A stretch of 43,696 nt of DNA from JBBIMP01 sp037444305 (GTDB lineage: Bacteria > Acidobacteriota > UBA6911). This document shows positions 8,117 to 16,198 of the stretch, piece after piece. Under the pieces are notes generated by a model that worked only from the letters and a program-made list of their open reading frames with translations, ran no database searches and was not told where the DNA came from. The position numbers were made by a program, and so were the translations under genes. The number at the start of each line of letters is the position of its first letter. The stretch's first letter is position 1. The DNA is taken from contig JBBIMP010000041.1 of assembly GCA_037444305.1 (NCBI GenBank), positions 1 through 43,696 of the forward strand. The letters are read 5' to 3'.

Positions 8117-9247
8117 TCAGGATGCGCCGAGATCGGATTTGATCTTGAAAAGATTCAAGATGTCCCTGCGCGAGACGATTCCTACGAGGCGGCCGTCCTC
8201 AACCACCGGCATGCGGCCCTGGTCCTCGCTTATCATGCGGTTCAGGGCGTCCGTCGCGTCATCCGCCGGTTTCAGCTGCGGGACCTGCTCGATCGGGTCC
8301 ATGATATCACGCACCTGTTTGAAGCCCCACAACTCCTTCGGCACGCTTTTGACCTGGTCGAGGGAGACCATGCCGACGAGCTCGCCGTGGTCGAAGACCG
8401 GAAAATGGGTGAATTTATACTTGTAGATATAGTCCCGGACGAGTTCATCCACGGGGATCAGCCGGTCCACGGTGACGACCTTCTCCGTCATGATCTGCCG
8501 GATGGGCACGCCGCCGAGGGATTCCTTCAACACGACGGCCTGATAACTGCTGGTGGCGGCAAATTTCATGAACACGCCCACGAATGCGTTCAGCAAACCG
8601 ATAATGCTTTGAGTCAAGACAAAAAATCCCATCCCCCAAAAGATCAGCAACAACGCAAATATGTTGCCCATGCGGCTGGCTATCTTGGTCGCCCGTGTCA
8701 CGTCGTTCCAGCGGTCCCACAGAATGGCGCGCAGGATCCGTCCGCCATCCAGAGGCAAACCCGGGATGAGGTTGAAGAGCGCCAGGGCCAGGTTTGCGCT
8801 GGCGAGAAAGCCGGCCACCGGGGCGACGGGCCCCGTCGCTTGGGCGACGTAAAAAACCATGGAAACCGCCGCGAAGATGAGAGTGAGAAGCATGCTCATC
8901 GCTGGGCCGGCAATAGCAATGAGAAACTCGTGCCGGCCGGACCTTGGTTCGCGCGATATTTGCGCCACCCCGCCGAAAAAGAAAAGCCGGATGCGGGTCA
9001 CATCGATGCCCTGCTTCAAGGCGACGAAGGAGTGGGCCAGCTCGTGCAGCAGAACCGACACGAAAAGCAGAACCGCCGCAACTACGCCCATCGCCCAGTA
9101 CTGCGCCACGCTGTACTCCGCGCGAGCGTGGGGGAAGTAGCCCTCGGCCATTGCATAGATCACGATAAAGAAGAGGATGAACCAGGAATAGTCGATCGTG
9201 ACCTGGATCCCGTGGATGCGCAGCAGATTGAAGCCCTTGAAATTCAT
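8117..9247 (-). CDS. M50 (site-2) membrane metalloprotease with two CBS domains
   Basis: A 376-residue intramembrane zinc protease. The zinc motif HELAH is at 68-72 and the second motif NLIPGLPLDGGR at about 159-170, inside roughly six membrane helices. Two CBS modules follow (about 245-305 and 310-372), a known family architecture in which adenosine nucleotides are thought to control activity. The substrate, possibly an anti-sigma factor or other membrane protein, cannot be told from the sequence. No Shine-Dalgarno is visible; TATATC lies 6 nt before the ATG. It is followed closely by the Usp gene. Confidence 0.92.
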   Translation of the reverse strand: MNFKGFNLLRIHGIQVTIDYSWFILFFIVIYAMAEGYFPHARAEYSVAQYWAMGVVAAVLLFVSVLLHELAHSFVALKQGIDVTRIRLFFFGGVAQISREPRSGRHEFLIAIAGPAMSMLLTLIFAAVSMVFYVAQATGPVAPVAGFLASANLALALFNLIPGLPLDGGRILRAILWDRWNDVTRATKIASRMGNIFALLLIFWGMGFFVLTQSIIGLLNAFVGVFMKFAATSSYQAVVLKESLGGVPIRQIMTEKVVTVDRLIPVDELVRDYIYKYKFTHFPVFDHGELVGMVSLDQVKSVPKELWGFKQVRDIMDPIEQVPQLKPADDATDALNRMISEDQGRMPVVEDGRLVGIVSRRDILNLFKIKSDLGAS

Positions 9248-9253
9248 GGCTTA

Positions 9254-9259
9254 GATATA
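9254..9259 (-). promoter_or_regulatory. Possible -10 box 6 nt before the M50 protease start
   Basis: On the minus strand TATATC occupies 9259-9254 and the ATG begins at 9247, leaving six bases between them. No Shine-Dalgarno is present and the -35 position is poor. It fits a leaderless transcript but needs transcript mapping. Confidence 0.35.
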
Positions 9260-9359
9260 CCACGAAGCGGCCGTTGGATTAACGCCGGACGGCGGCAGCC
9301 GTTCAGCCGGCCGGCATCTGTGATAAAATCGCACGCAGCAAATAAGAAGGGAGATCGCT

Positions 9360-10400
9360 TTGATCAAAGCGTTGATTCTGGCGGGCGGAAAGGGAGCGCG
9401 GCTGCGGCCCCTGGCGCTGCACACGCCGAAGCCGATAGTTCCACTGGCCAACATCCCCTTTCTCTTTTATCAGATCGACCATATCAAGCGGGCGGGCATC
9501 ACCGAGATAATCCTCAGCCTTTCCTACCAGCCCCGGAAGATCACGGAGATCTTCGGCAACGGGCAGCAGTACGGCGTCGTGATGCGCTATGCTCACGAGG
9601 AGCACCCCCGGGGCACAGCGGGGGCGTTCAAGGCCGCGGCCAACCTGATCGACGACACCACCGTCGTGCTCAACGGCGACATCATCACCGACACCGATCT
9701 CACCGACGTCATCCGCCATCACAAGGAGTGCCGGGCGGAGGCCACGATCGTCGCCGCGCGCGTGATGAACCCGAGCGGCTACGGCCAGCTGGAGTTCGAT
9801 GCCGGCGGCCGGGTCCGCAGCTTCACGGAGAAGCCCGCCGAGGACGACATCATCGGCGACACGATCAATGCCGGGATCTACATCCTGGAACGGTCCGTGC
9901 TCGAGCGCATCTCCGACCAGGGGCCGCAGAGCTTCGAGCGCGAGATCTTCCCTGCACTTCTTAGCGACGGCGTTAAGGTGTCTGCCTATCTGACGCATAG
10001 TTACTGGCAGGACATCGGCAGCCCCCAGAAATACCTGGAAGCCAGCTATGGAATCATATCCGGGCGCATTCAGCTTCCCGCCTATCCCCGCAAATCGTGC
10101 CCGCCCAACACCTGGGACAAAAAAGAAGTCCAGATCGATTCCTACTCCATCCTCGACGGCGGCTGCATGATCAAGCCTGGCGTGGTCATCGAAAACTCCG
10201 TCCTGGGCGAGGACTGCCGCGTGGAGGAAGCAACGCTGATCAAGGATTCGGTGATCTGGAGCGGGACGCGCCTCCGCCCTCACGCGCGAGTCGAGCGGGC
10301 CATCATCGGCCGCCAGTGCCACATCGGGGAGGGCGCCCGGCTGCGGCCCGGAACGGTTCTGGGCGACAAAACCACCGTCGCCGACTACAGCATCCTCTAG
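9360..10400 (+). CDS. Sugar-phosphate nucleotidyltransferase with left-handed beta-helix tail
   Basis: A 346-residue protein starting at TTG 9360, with aagaagggaga just upstream; the second codon gives the usual IKALILAGGKGARLRP start, where GGKG-x-RLRP binds the nucleotide. NGDIITD supplies a metal-binding Asp. The transferase domain runs to about 240; hexapeptide-type repeats with ISO/VVIENSVLG-like spacing run from about 255 to 345. Members activate hexose-1-phosphates as NDP-sugars (GDP-mannose or UDP/dTDP-sugars) for envelope glycans; the exact sugar is not resolved. It converges on uvrC. Confidence 0.88.
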   Translation: MIKALILAGGKGARLRPLALHTPKPIVPLANIPFLFYQIDHIKRAGITEIILSLSYQPRKITEIFGNGQQYGVVMRYAHEEHPRGTAGAFKAAANLIDDTTVVLNGDIITDTDLTDVIRHHKECRAEATIVAARVMNPSGYGQLEFDAGGRVRSFTEKPAEDDIIGDTINAGIYILERSVLERISDQGPQSFEREIFPALLSDGVKVSAYLTHSYWQDIGSPQKYLEASYGIISGRIQLPAYPRKSCPPNTWDKKEVQIDSYSILDGGCMIKPGVVIENSVLGEDCRVEEATLIKDSVIWSGTRLRPHARVERAIIGRQCHIGEGARLRPGTVLGDKTTVADYSIL

Positions 10401-10410
10401 CCTCCGAACC

Positions 10411-10447
10411 TCCGGGGTCGGACTGTTTATTCGGGTCCGACCCCGGA
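10411..10447. repeat. REP-like hairpin between convergent genes, overlapping the end of uvrC
   Basis: Left arm tccggggtcggac (10411-10423) and right arm gtccgaccccgga (10435-10447) pair perfectly over 13 bp around an 11-base loop. No T tract follows on either strand, so it is not a standard rho-independent terminator, though it may still stop transcripts from both convergent genes. The right arm encodes the SGVGP near the UvrC C-terminus. The GGGGTC...GACCCC core resembles palindromes associated with REP-type transposases in other bacteria (recollection, not searched). Confidence 0.65.
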
Positions 10448-12238
10448 AAGGAAGTGCTGGATGATGCCGGCGGCGGCCTTGGGACCGACGTAGGGCGCAA
10501 GATCTTCGAAACTTGCTTCGCGGATCCGCTCCAGGCTACCGAACGCACGCAGCAGGACCTTCTTGCGCACCTCTCCGATTCCGGGGATGCCGTCCAGCTC
10601 GGAGGCGTGGTCCCGCATCTCGAGGCGCTTCCGGTGGTACCCCACGGCGAACCTGTGAGCCTCGTCCCGCATCCTTTGCATGAGCAGCAAGACCGGGGAA
10701 CCGGCATCCAGCGATATGGGACGGTCCTCCGACCCGCGAAGATATATCGTTTCTTCGCGCTTGGCGATCGCGGCAAGCGGCCGCCGTTCCAGCCCCAGGT
10801 CCTTCAGCGCCTCCGCGGCCGCGGACAGCTGGCCCTTGCCGCCGTCTACGAGGATCAGCTCGGGCAGGCTGTGCTCGTCCTTCTCGAGCACGTTTTCGTA
10901 GTGCCGGTGCACGACTTCGCGCATGGCCGCGAAATCGTCCGGCCCCTTGACGCTCTCGATCCGGAACCTGCGGTAGTCCTTGCGCTTCATCTCGCCGTTT
11001 TCGCACACGACCATGCTGGCGACCGTCTGCGTCCCCTGGGTGTGGGAGATGTCGAAGGTTTCGATGCGATGCGGAACCGCGTCGAGGCCGAGAGCCTCCC
11101 GGAGCTGCTGCAGCACCTCCTCGCGGCGCGGCTTGAGCCGACGGAACCGCGTTTCGAAGGAGACCCTCGCATTGCGCATGACCAGGTCCAGCAGCCCTGC
11201 CTTCAGCCCCCGTCTCGGCGAGCGGATCCGGACCCGCGCCCCCTTGCGCCCCGAGAGCCACTTCTCCAGGACATCGGCATCCTCCACATCGGCGGGAAGG
11301 TAGATCTCGCTGGGCGTGAAGCCGTCCTGCAGATAGTACTGCTTGACCGCGCCCGAGAAGAACTCCCCGGGTTCGAACTGGATCAGGTCCTCCCAATAAA
11401 ACTCGCGCCTGCCGACGATCCTGCCCGCGCGCATGGCAAATACGGCCATGGCCAGCCGCGCCCCCTCCTGATGATAGCCGAAAAGATCGGCATCCTCCTG
11501 GCTCTCCAGGATCATCTTCTGCCGTTCCGACAGCTCGCGGACCATGGCGATCCGGTCCCGGAAGACCGCGGCCGCTTCGTAGTGCCGGTTCCCGGCAGCC
11601 TCCTGCATCCGCGCCTCGAGCCGGCGCAGCAGCTGGTCGGATTTGCCCGAGAGGAGCAGGCGCACGTCCGCGACGGCCCTGCCGTACTCCTCCTTCGAAC
11701 AGAGCCCCTCGACACACGGACCGAGGCATCGCTTCATCTGGTAGTCGAGGCACGGGCGCGGGAGCCTGCCGTCGATCTCGATGTGGCAGGTCCTGAGCTT
11801 GAAATGCCGGTTCACCAGCTTGAGCGTCTGCCGCGCATAGCCGGCGGGGAGAAAGGGGCCAAAATAGATCGCCCCGTCCTTCCGCACCCTGCGCGTGATG
11901 AAGATCCGCGGATATTCTTCATTCACCGTGAGCTTCAGGTAGGGGAAGCTCTTGTCGTCCTTCAGGTTGATGTTGTATCGCGGCCAGTTTTCCTTGACCA
12001 GCGTCGACTCCAGGATGAGCGCCTCGATCTCGCTGTCCGTGACGATGCACTCCAGGTCGGCGATTTCCGCGGTGAGCCGCTCGGTTTTCGGATCCTGGGG
12101 ACGCCCCGCCTGGAAGTAGGAGCGCACACGGCTGCGCAGCGAGACAGCCTTGCCCACGTAGAGGACTTCCCCCGCGGCATCCTTGAAGAGGTATACGCCG
12201 GGAACCGGAGGCAGGTTATCGAGCTTTTCCTGGAGCAC
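10427..12238 (-). CDS. uvrC: Excinuclease ABC subunit C
   Basis: About 603 residues; makes the two incisions around bulky DNA lesions in nucleotide excision repair. The N-terminal GIY-YIG nuclease domain starts at once (GVYLFKD, then VLYVGKA), a UVR interaction region lies near 200-235, the RNase H-like nuclease at about 370-520 (includes ILVDGGKGQL), and helix-hairpin-helix motifs near the end (LDGIPGIGEVRKK). Start set at GTG 12238 because conserved sequence begins there; no good ribosome binding site is seen, and an open frame continues to 12484 over tdk. The last residues come from a palindrome at 10435-10447. Confidence 0.92.
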   Translation of the reverse strand: MLQEKLDNLPPVPGVYLFKDAAGEVLYVGKAVSLRSRVRSYFQAGRPQDPKTERLTAEIADLECIVTDSEIEALILESTLVKENWPRYNINLKDDKSFPYLKLTVNEEYPRIFITRRVRKDGAIYFGPFLPAGYARQTLKLVNRHFKLRTCHIEIDGRLPRPCLDYQMKRCLGPCVEGLCSKEEYGRAVADVRLLLSGKSDQLLRRLEARMQEAAGNRHYEAAAVFRDRIAMVRELSERQKMILESQEDADLFGYHQEGARLAMAVFAMRAGRIVGRREFYWEDLIQFEPGEFFSGAVKQYYLQDGFTPSEIYLPADVEDADVLEKWLSGRKGARVRIRSPRRGLKAGLLDLVMRNARVSFETRFRRLKPRREEVLQQLREALGLDAVPHRIETFDISHTQGTQTVASMVVCENGEMKRKDYRRFRIESVKGPDDFAAMREVVHRHYENVLEKDEHSLPELILVDGGKGQLSAAAEALKDLGLERRPLAAIAKREETIYLRGSEDRPISLDAGSPVLLLMQRMRDEAHRFAVGYHRKRLEMRDHASELDGIPGIGEVRKKVLLRAFGSLERIREASFEDLAPYVGPKAAAGIIQHFLSGVGPE

Positions 12239-12362
12239 CCGATAATTTAAGCACAGGCGGCGAGGGAACGGAAAGGATCCGTCGAATCTCCCGCGCAATG
12301 CGGGAGCCAAAAGCGTTTCACGGAGGTCCGTGTAACAGAAATCAGTCCCCCAAAAGGGCGTC

Positions 12363-12965
12363 TCAGGCCTTGGAGGCGCTTTTCTCCGGAGCGGCTGCCT
12401 GCGGAGGAGACGGCTCGAAACAACGCCGGCAGCGGGCCTCGTAGATATCCGCTGCGCCGACGACCACCAGCTCCTCGCTGGCAATCAGCCTCTGGGTGTG
12501 GTTGGCGGGATTGCCGCAGCGCATGCAGATGGCCAGGGTCTTAGTAATGTACTCCGCGACGGCAAGAAGCTCGGGCATCGGCTCGAAGGGGCGCCCCATG
12601 TAGTCCTGGTCCAGGCCCGCCACGATCACCCGCTTGCCCATGTCCGCCAGCCGGTTGCAGACCTGCACGATGTTCCGGTCGAAGAACTGCGCCTCGTCGA
12701 TCCCGACGACTTCCGTGCGGAACTCGATCCCGTCCAGGATCTCCTGAGCTGTGCTCACAACCTGGGAGGCGATCTTCTGCTCGCTGTGCGACACGATCTG
12801 ATCCTCGGCATAACGCGCATCGATCCGGGGTTTGAAGATCTGCACCCGCTGTTTCGCGATCTGTGCGCGCCGCAGGCGGCGGATGAGCTCCTCGCTCTTG
12901 CCGCTGAACATGCTGCCGCAGATCACCTCGATCCATCCCAGGTTGCCTCTCAATTGACTTTCCAT
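12363..12965 (-). CDS. tdk: Thymidine kinase (type II)
   Basis: A 200-residue TK1-type kinase that phosphorylates thymidine in the salvage pathway. The P-loop GSMFSGKS is at 17-24, the Walker B-like segment GIDEAQFF at about 88-95, and two Cys pairs (CMRCG and CRRCF) form the zinc site expected in this class. The C-terminus is a short Pro/Ala tail. It starts 12 nt after the stop of the deoxyribosyltransferase-like gene, so the pair is probably a small nucleoside-salvage unit inside a longer minus-strand operon. Confidence 0.94.
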   Translation of the reverse strand: MESQLRGNLGWIEVICGSMFSGKSEELIRRLRRAQIAKQRVQIFKPRIDARYAEDQIVSHSEQKIASQVVSTAQEILDGIEFRTEVVGIDEAQFFDRNIVQVCNRLADMGKRVIVAGLDQDYMGRPFEPMPELLAVAEYITKTLAICMRCGNPANHTQRLIASEELVVVGAADIYEARCRRCFEPSPPQAAAPEKSASKA

Positions 12966-12977
12966 CGTTTCTTTCCT

Positions 12978-13511
12978 TCACTCGCTCCTGCTGGAATAAC
13001 GCGACTCCAGGAATGATTTCAGTTGGTCGAAGCCGGGGAACGCTTCCTCGCAGCAGGCCAGGATCCAGCCGCTCACGCCCGACAGATCCTCCGGACCTAC
13101 CAGATAAACGGGGATCCCTCGCCGGTGCGCAAAGGTAACCTCGGCGGAGGTCCCGCCCCCTTTGAGCGCATATTCGTCCCACAGGCAGACGATGTAATCC
13201 GCCTTCGAGACAACCTCGAGGTCGAAGGCAATGACCTTCCGCAGCGCCTTCCGGAATCGCGCCAGGTCCGAGGTTTTCCAGGCCCTGAGATTCCGCCGCT
13301 CCTCTTCGGTGAGCGACTTTCTCTCGTCTTCGGCCGGATCGTACACCCGGTGGCCCAGCCGCTCGCGGAGAAAGGGCGCGATTTCCCTCCTCCAGCCCCT
13401 CCCCTGGTCGGGCGCGTACTCGATCGCTCCCGCCAGATAAACCAGCGGCGGCTCGGAAGCCGGGTTCGAACCTCCCGGACAATCTGTGCCTGCGTCTGCC
13501 GGCGGCGCCAC
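12978..13511 (-). CDS. Nucleoside 2-deoxyribosyltransferase-like protein
   Basis: A 177-residue protein starting at GTG 13511. The Rossmann-like fold begins with VYLAGAIEYAPDQGRGWR, and the segment GGGTSAEVTFAHRRGIPVYLV carries the Glu expected as catalytic nucleophile in deoxyribosyltransferases. Such enzymes exchange bases between deoxynucleosides or cleave deoxynucleotides. The N-terminal 20 residues (Pro/Gly-rich) are probably not part of the domain. Only 4 nt separate it from yqeY upstream and 12 nt from tdk downstream, supporting a nucleoside-related role; the substrate is unknown. Confidence 0.75.
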   Translation of the reverse strand: MAPPADAGTDCPGGSNPASEPPLVYLAGAIEYAPDQGRGWRREIAPFLRERLGHRVYDPAEDERKSLTEEERRNLRAWKTSDLARFRKALRKVIAFDLEVVSKADYIVCLWDEYALKGGGTSAEVTFAHRRGIPVYLVGPEDLSGVSGWILACCEEAFPGFDQLKSFLESRYSSRSE

Positions 13512-13515
13512 AGCG

Positions 13516-13968
13516 CTACCTGCCTTCCAGCCTGGTTCGCACGGCGGCGTTCACTTTTCGGCCATCCACGAGGCTGCCGGAAAAACGGGCCATGCACTCC
13601 TTCATCACCGCCCCGAGGTCCTTGGCCGAGGAGGCGCCCGTATCGCGGACGACTTCGTCCACCACCCTCGCGATCTCTTCATCCGGGAGCGCGGCCGGCA
13701 GATACTCCTCGATCACCCTGATCTCTGCCGCTTCCTTCTTCGCCAAGTCGTTCCGCCCCCCCTTGACGAACTGCTCGATCGACTCCTTCCGCTGCTTGAT
13801 CAGCGTCGACAGGGTCTGGACGACCTGGGCGTCATCGAGTTCGGCCCGCGCCTCGATTTCGCGGTTCTTCACCGCCGTCTTCATCATCCTGAGTACGGCC
13901 AGGCGTTCCGCATCCCGGTTTTTCATGGCCTGCGTAAGGTCTTGGTTGATCCGGTCCCGCAGCTTCAT
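13516..13968 (-). CDS. GatB/YqeY domain protein
   Basis: A 150-residue YqeY-family protein. The start MKLRDRINQDLTQAMKNRD, the middle KQRKESIEQFVKGGR and the C-terminal MKECMARFSGSLVDGRKVN are family-typical. YqeY resembles the tail domain of the amidotransferase subunit GatB and may bind tRNA, but its function is unsettled. AAGGAG lies 10 nt upstream of the ATG at 13968. The same frame stays open far upstream through neighbouring genes; that extension has no homology and is rejected. Confidence 0.9.
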   Translation of the reverse strand: MKLRDRINQDLTQAMKNRDAERLAVLRMMKTAVKNREIEARAELDDAQVVQTLSTLIKQRKESIEQFVKGGRNDLAKKEAAEIRVIEEYLPAALPDEEIARVVDEVVRDTGASSAKDLGAVMKECMARFSGSLVDGRKVNAAVRTRLEGR

Positions 13969-14075
13969 CGCTCTCAGCTCCTTCCCGGCCGCGCCGGGGT
14001 GTTGATTCTGTTTTTCGCGGCCCGCGCATTGCAAACCAAAACCGGCGCCCGCGCCTTCAGCCCGCCGCACGATCC

Positions 14076-14876
14076 TCACGAAGGAGCGCCGTCGCCCGGA
14101 TGGCGAAGAACCTCCAGCATCGCGCCATGCAGCAGCGAATTGCTGGCCAGGCACTCCGGCTTGTAGATCGATCCCGTGTTTCCGAAGAAGTCCGTAACCC
14201 TGCCCCCGGCTTCCCGCACCATGAGGAAGCCCGCCGCGCAATCCCACGGATTGAGCTTCAGTTCCCAAAAGCCGTCGAACCGGCCGGCAGCCAGGTAACA
14301 GAGGTCTATCGCCGCCGATCCGGCACGCCGGATAGCGCGGGCCCGCCTGATGAAATTCACGAAGTGGTCGAGGTTGTTCACCGGACTCGTCCTCACATCG
14401 TAGGGGAAACCGGTCGCCAGCAGGGCGTCCTCCAGCTTGCCGGTACCGGACACGCGGATCGGCCTGCCGTTGAGCAACGCGCCTCCGTTGCGCCTGGCCG
14501 TGAACAGCTCCTCGAGGTTCGGGTTGTAGACGGCGCCCCACTCCAATTCCCCGCCGATCTCCAGCCCGATGGAAACGCAGAAGACGGGAAAGCCGTGGGC
14601 GTAGTTGGTCGTTCCATCCAGGGGATCGACAATCCAGGTGACGGCACCGGGCCGGCTGTCGGAGCAGGTCTCCTCTGCGAGGATGGCATGACCGGGAAAT
14701 TCCCGCGTCAGGCGCGAGACAATCATCTCCTCCGCGGCCAGGTCCACCTCGGTCACCAGGTCGATCGCCCCCTTGCGGGAAACGGTGAAACCGGTTTGAA
14801 ACCTTGACCTGAGGAATTTTCCGGCATCGCGGGCCGCTTCGATTCCAACCTGGGAAAACCTGTCGATATCGTTCAT
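14076..14876 (-). CDS. suhB: Inositol monophosphatase family phosphatase
   Basis: A 266-residue magnesium-dependent sugar-phosphate phosphatase. Metal-site landmarks are AEET (67-70), DPLDGTTN (84-91) and the later WDCAAG motif. The family hydrolyses inositol phosphate, fructose-1,6-bisphosphate or 3'-phosphoadenosine-5'-phosphate; SuhB-type is the best match by length and motif spelling, but the substrate is not proven. It sits 39 nt after lolA and about 107 nt before yqeY in the minus-strand run. Confidence 0.88.
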   Translation of the reverse strand: MNDIDRFSQVGIEAARDAGKFLRSRFQTGFTVSRKGAIDLVTEVDLAAEEMIVSRLTREFPGHAILAEETCSDSRPGAVTWIVDPLDGTTNYAHGFPVFCVSIGLEIGGELEWGAVYNPNLEELFTARRNGGALLNGRPIRVSGTGKLEDALLATGFPYDVRTSPVNNLDHFVNFIRRARAIRRAGSAAIDLCYLAAGRFDGFWELKLNPWDCAAGFLMVREAGGRVTDFFGNTGSIYKPECLASNSLLHGAMLEVLRHPGDGAPS

Positions 14877-14915
14877 ATTTCACATTCGCCGGCAGGGAGA
14901 AGGGACCGGTGGCGC

Positions 14916-15641
14916 CTACTTCGCCTCCATGTGGATTACTTCCACACCCTTGGGGATCTTGAACTGGAAATCGCTGTCTTTTGTCCTGATGTTGGTTTCG
15001 ACCTCCGTAAGGAGGAACTCCGAGGTGTTGCCGGTCCTCTCCCGAATTACGAGGCGGCGCAGGTCGTGCGTCGCGGCGTCGCACTCGAGCACGAGATAGG
15101 AGTAGTCGGCTTCCCCGCTCCGCGGAAGCAGCCGGACCAGGACCGTGCCTTCCACGCGCGGGGAAAATTCCCTTTCCGGCTGGACGGCGAAACTCTTCAG
15201 AATGTCTCCCCGCCCGAGGAGAAACTGCAGCGGGGTGCTCTGGAGCTCGCCGGCGCTGAACGGCCGCACCAGCACCTGGCGGTCCGCCGGGGTGTAGAGG
15301 TAGGTGTTCCTGCCGTCGGCGACGAAGAATTTGACCTCGGGCTGCCGGTATTCCCATCGCATGAGGCCAGGCTTCTTCATGACCAACGCCCCCACTTCGG
15401 TCTGGTCTATTCCGGGGGCGCGGTACGTCTGCCGGAAGGCGGCTCGGATTGTGTGGACGGATGCATACCGCGACTGCAGCCCCAAGATGACGGCGTGGAG
15501 ATCGGCTGCCGACTGCTCGGCCGTCAGGGGTGCCGCCAGAGCGGCGAGTAAGAGAGCGCCCGCAATCCGAGGTATCCGGCATCCCTGCCCGGCCTCCCAC
15601 TCCGGCCGGATTTTCCTACAGCGGTTGCGCGAATCTCTCAT
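14916..15641 (-). CDS. lolA: LolA-family outer-membrane lipoprotein carrier
   Basis: A 241-residue precursor with an unusually long positively charged N-terminus, then a hydrophobic signal segment (IAGALLLAALAAPLTA, about 26-41). The mature part has the half-barrel pattern of LolA proteins: TIRAAFRQTYRAP, MKKPGLMRWEY and TPLQFLLGR. LolA shuttles lipoproteins across the periplasm. Its ATG overlaps the lspA stop by 4 nt, so lipoprotein signal cleavage and lipoprotein transport are translated from one message. The long N-terminus may mean a later, unrecognised start. Confidence 0.85.
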   Translation of the reverse strand: MRDSRNRCRKIRPEWEAGQGCRIPRIAGALLLAALAAPLTAEQSAADLHAVILGLQSRYASVHTIRAAFRQTYRAPGIDQTEVGALVMKKPGLMRWEYRQPEVKFFVADGRNTYLYTPADRQVLVRPFSAGELQSTPLQFLLGRGDILKSFAVQPEREFSPRVEGTVLVRLLPRSGEADYSYLVLECDAATHDLRRLVIRERTGNTSEFLLTEVETNIRTKDSDFQFKIPKGVEVIHMEAK

Positions 15642-16198
15642 TTCCGCTCCGCGGACTCCGGCGCTGCCTGCCTTTCGGCGTCCGGATTCCGTACCGTATC
15701 GATCACCAGGAGGATTATACCCACGGTGATCGCGCTGTCCGCCACATTGAACGTCGGCCAGTACCAGCGGTCCAGCCAGTGCACCTCGATGAAATCGATC
15801 ACCCTCCCGTCGACGAGCCGGTCAAGGAAGTTGCCCACTATCCCCCCCAGGGTCACGGCCAGCGCCAGGCGCAGCATTCTGCGGCCGGGCGGCACGCTCG
15901 ATCCGTAGACGAGGATCGTCACCACGGCGACGGCGGCTAGGCCCGCGAGGACAATGGGTTTCCACGCCGATTGGAGGTCATCGAACAAACCGAAGGCAAT
16001 GCCGGAGTTGAGCACTTGGGAGATTCTCAGAAAGCCGGGGATGATCTCCAGCGAGGCCCGGGAGTCCATCGCCACATCGACCAGGTATTTCGTCAGCAGG
16101 TCGGCCGCCAGAATCGCGAAGGTCAGGTTCAGAAGTCGGTGCCTGACGAAGCTCCGGATCCGCCCGGAGCCTGTATCCGGCTGTTCGGCTGCATTCAT
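15638..16198 (-). CDS. lspA: Lipoprotein signal peptidase
   Basis: A 186-residue membrane aspartyl protease that removes signal peptides from prolipoproteins. Family motifs are present: NSGIAFGLF, GGIVGNFLDR with the first catalytic Asp, and FNVADSAI with the second. Four membrane helices are visible. Start chosen at ATG 16198, which overlaps the ileS stop as ATGA; a longer in-frame start at 16297 would run deep into ileS. The C-terminus is a short charged tail. Confidence 0.93.
   Translation of the reverse strand: MNAAEQPDTGSGRIRSFVRHRLLNLTFAILAADLLTKYLVDVAMDSRASLEIIPGFLRISQVLNSGIAFGLFDDLQSAWKPIVLAGLAAVAVVTILVYGSSVPPGRRMLRLALAVTLGGIVGNFLDRLVDGRVIDFIEVHWLDRWYWPTFNVADSAITVGIILLVIDTVRNPDAERQAAPESAERK

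Noticed and set aside
10097..12250. 717-codon plus-strand open frame
   Set aside because: Antisense to uvrC and overlapping the nucleotidyltransferase end in another frame; no motifs.
13969..15600. Very long open frame continuing upstream from yqeY on the minus strand
   Set aside because: It lies out of frame over the suhB-like and lolA genes, has no homology or domain pattern, and yqeY has its own ATG and AAGGAG; it is a GC-rich shadow.
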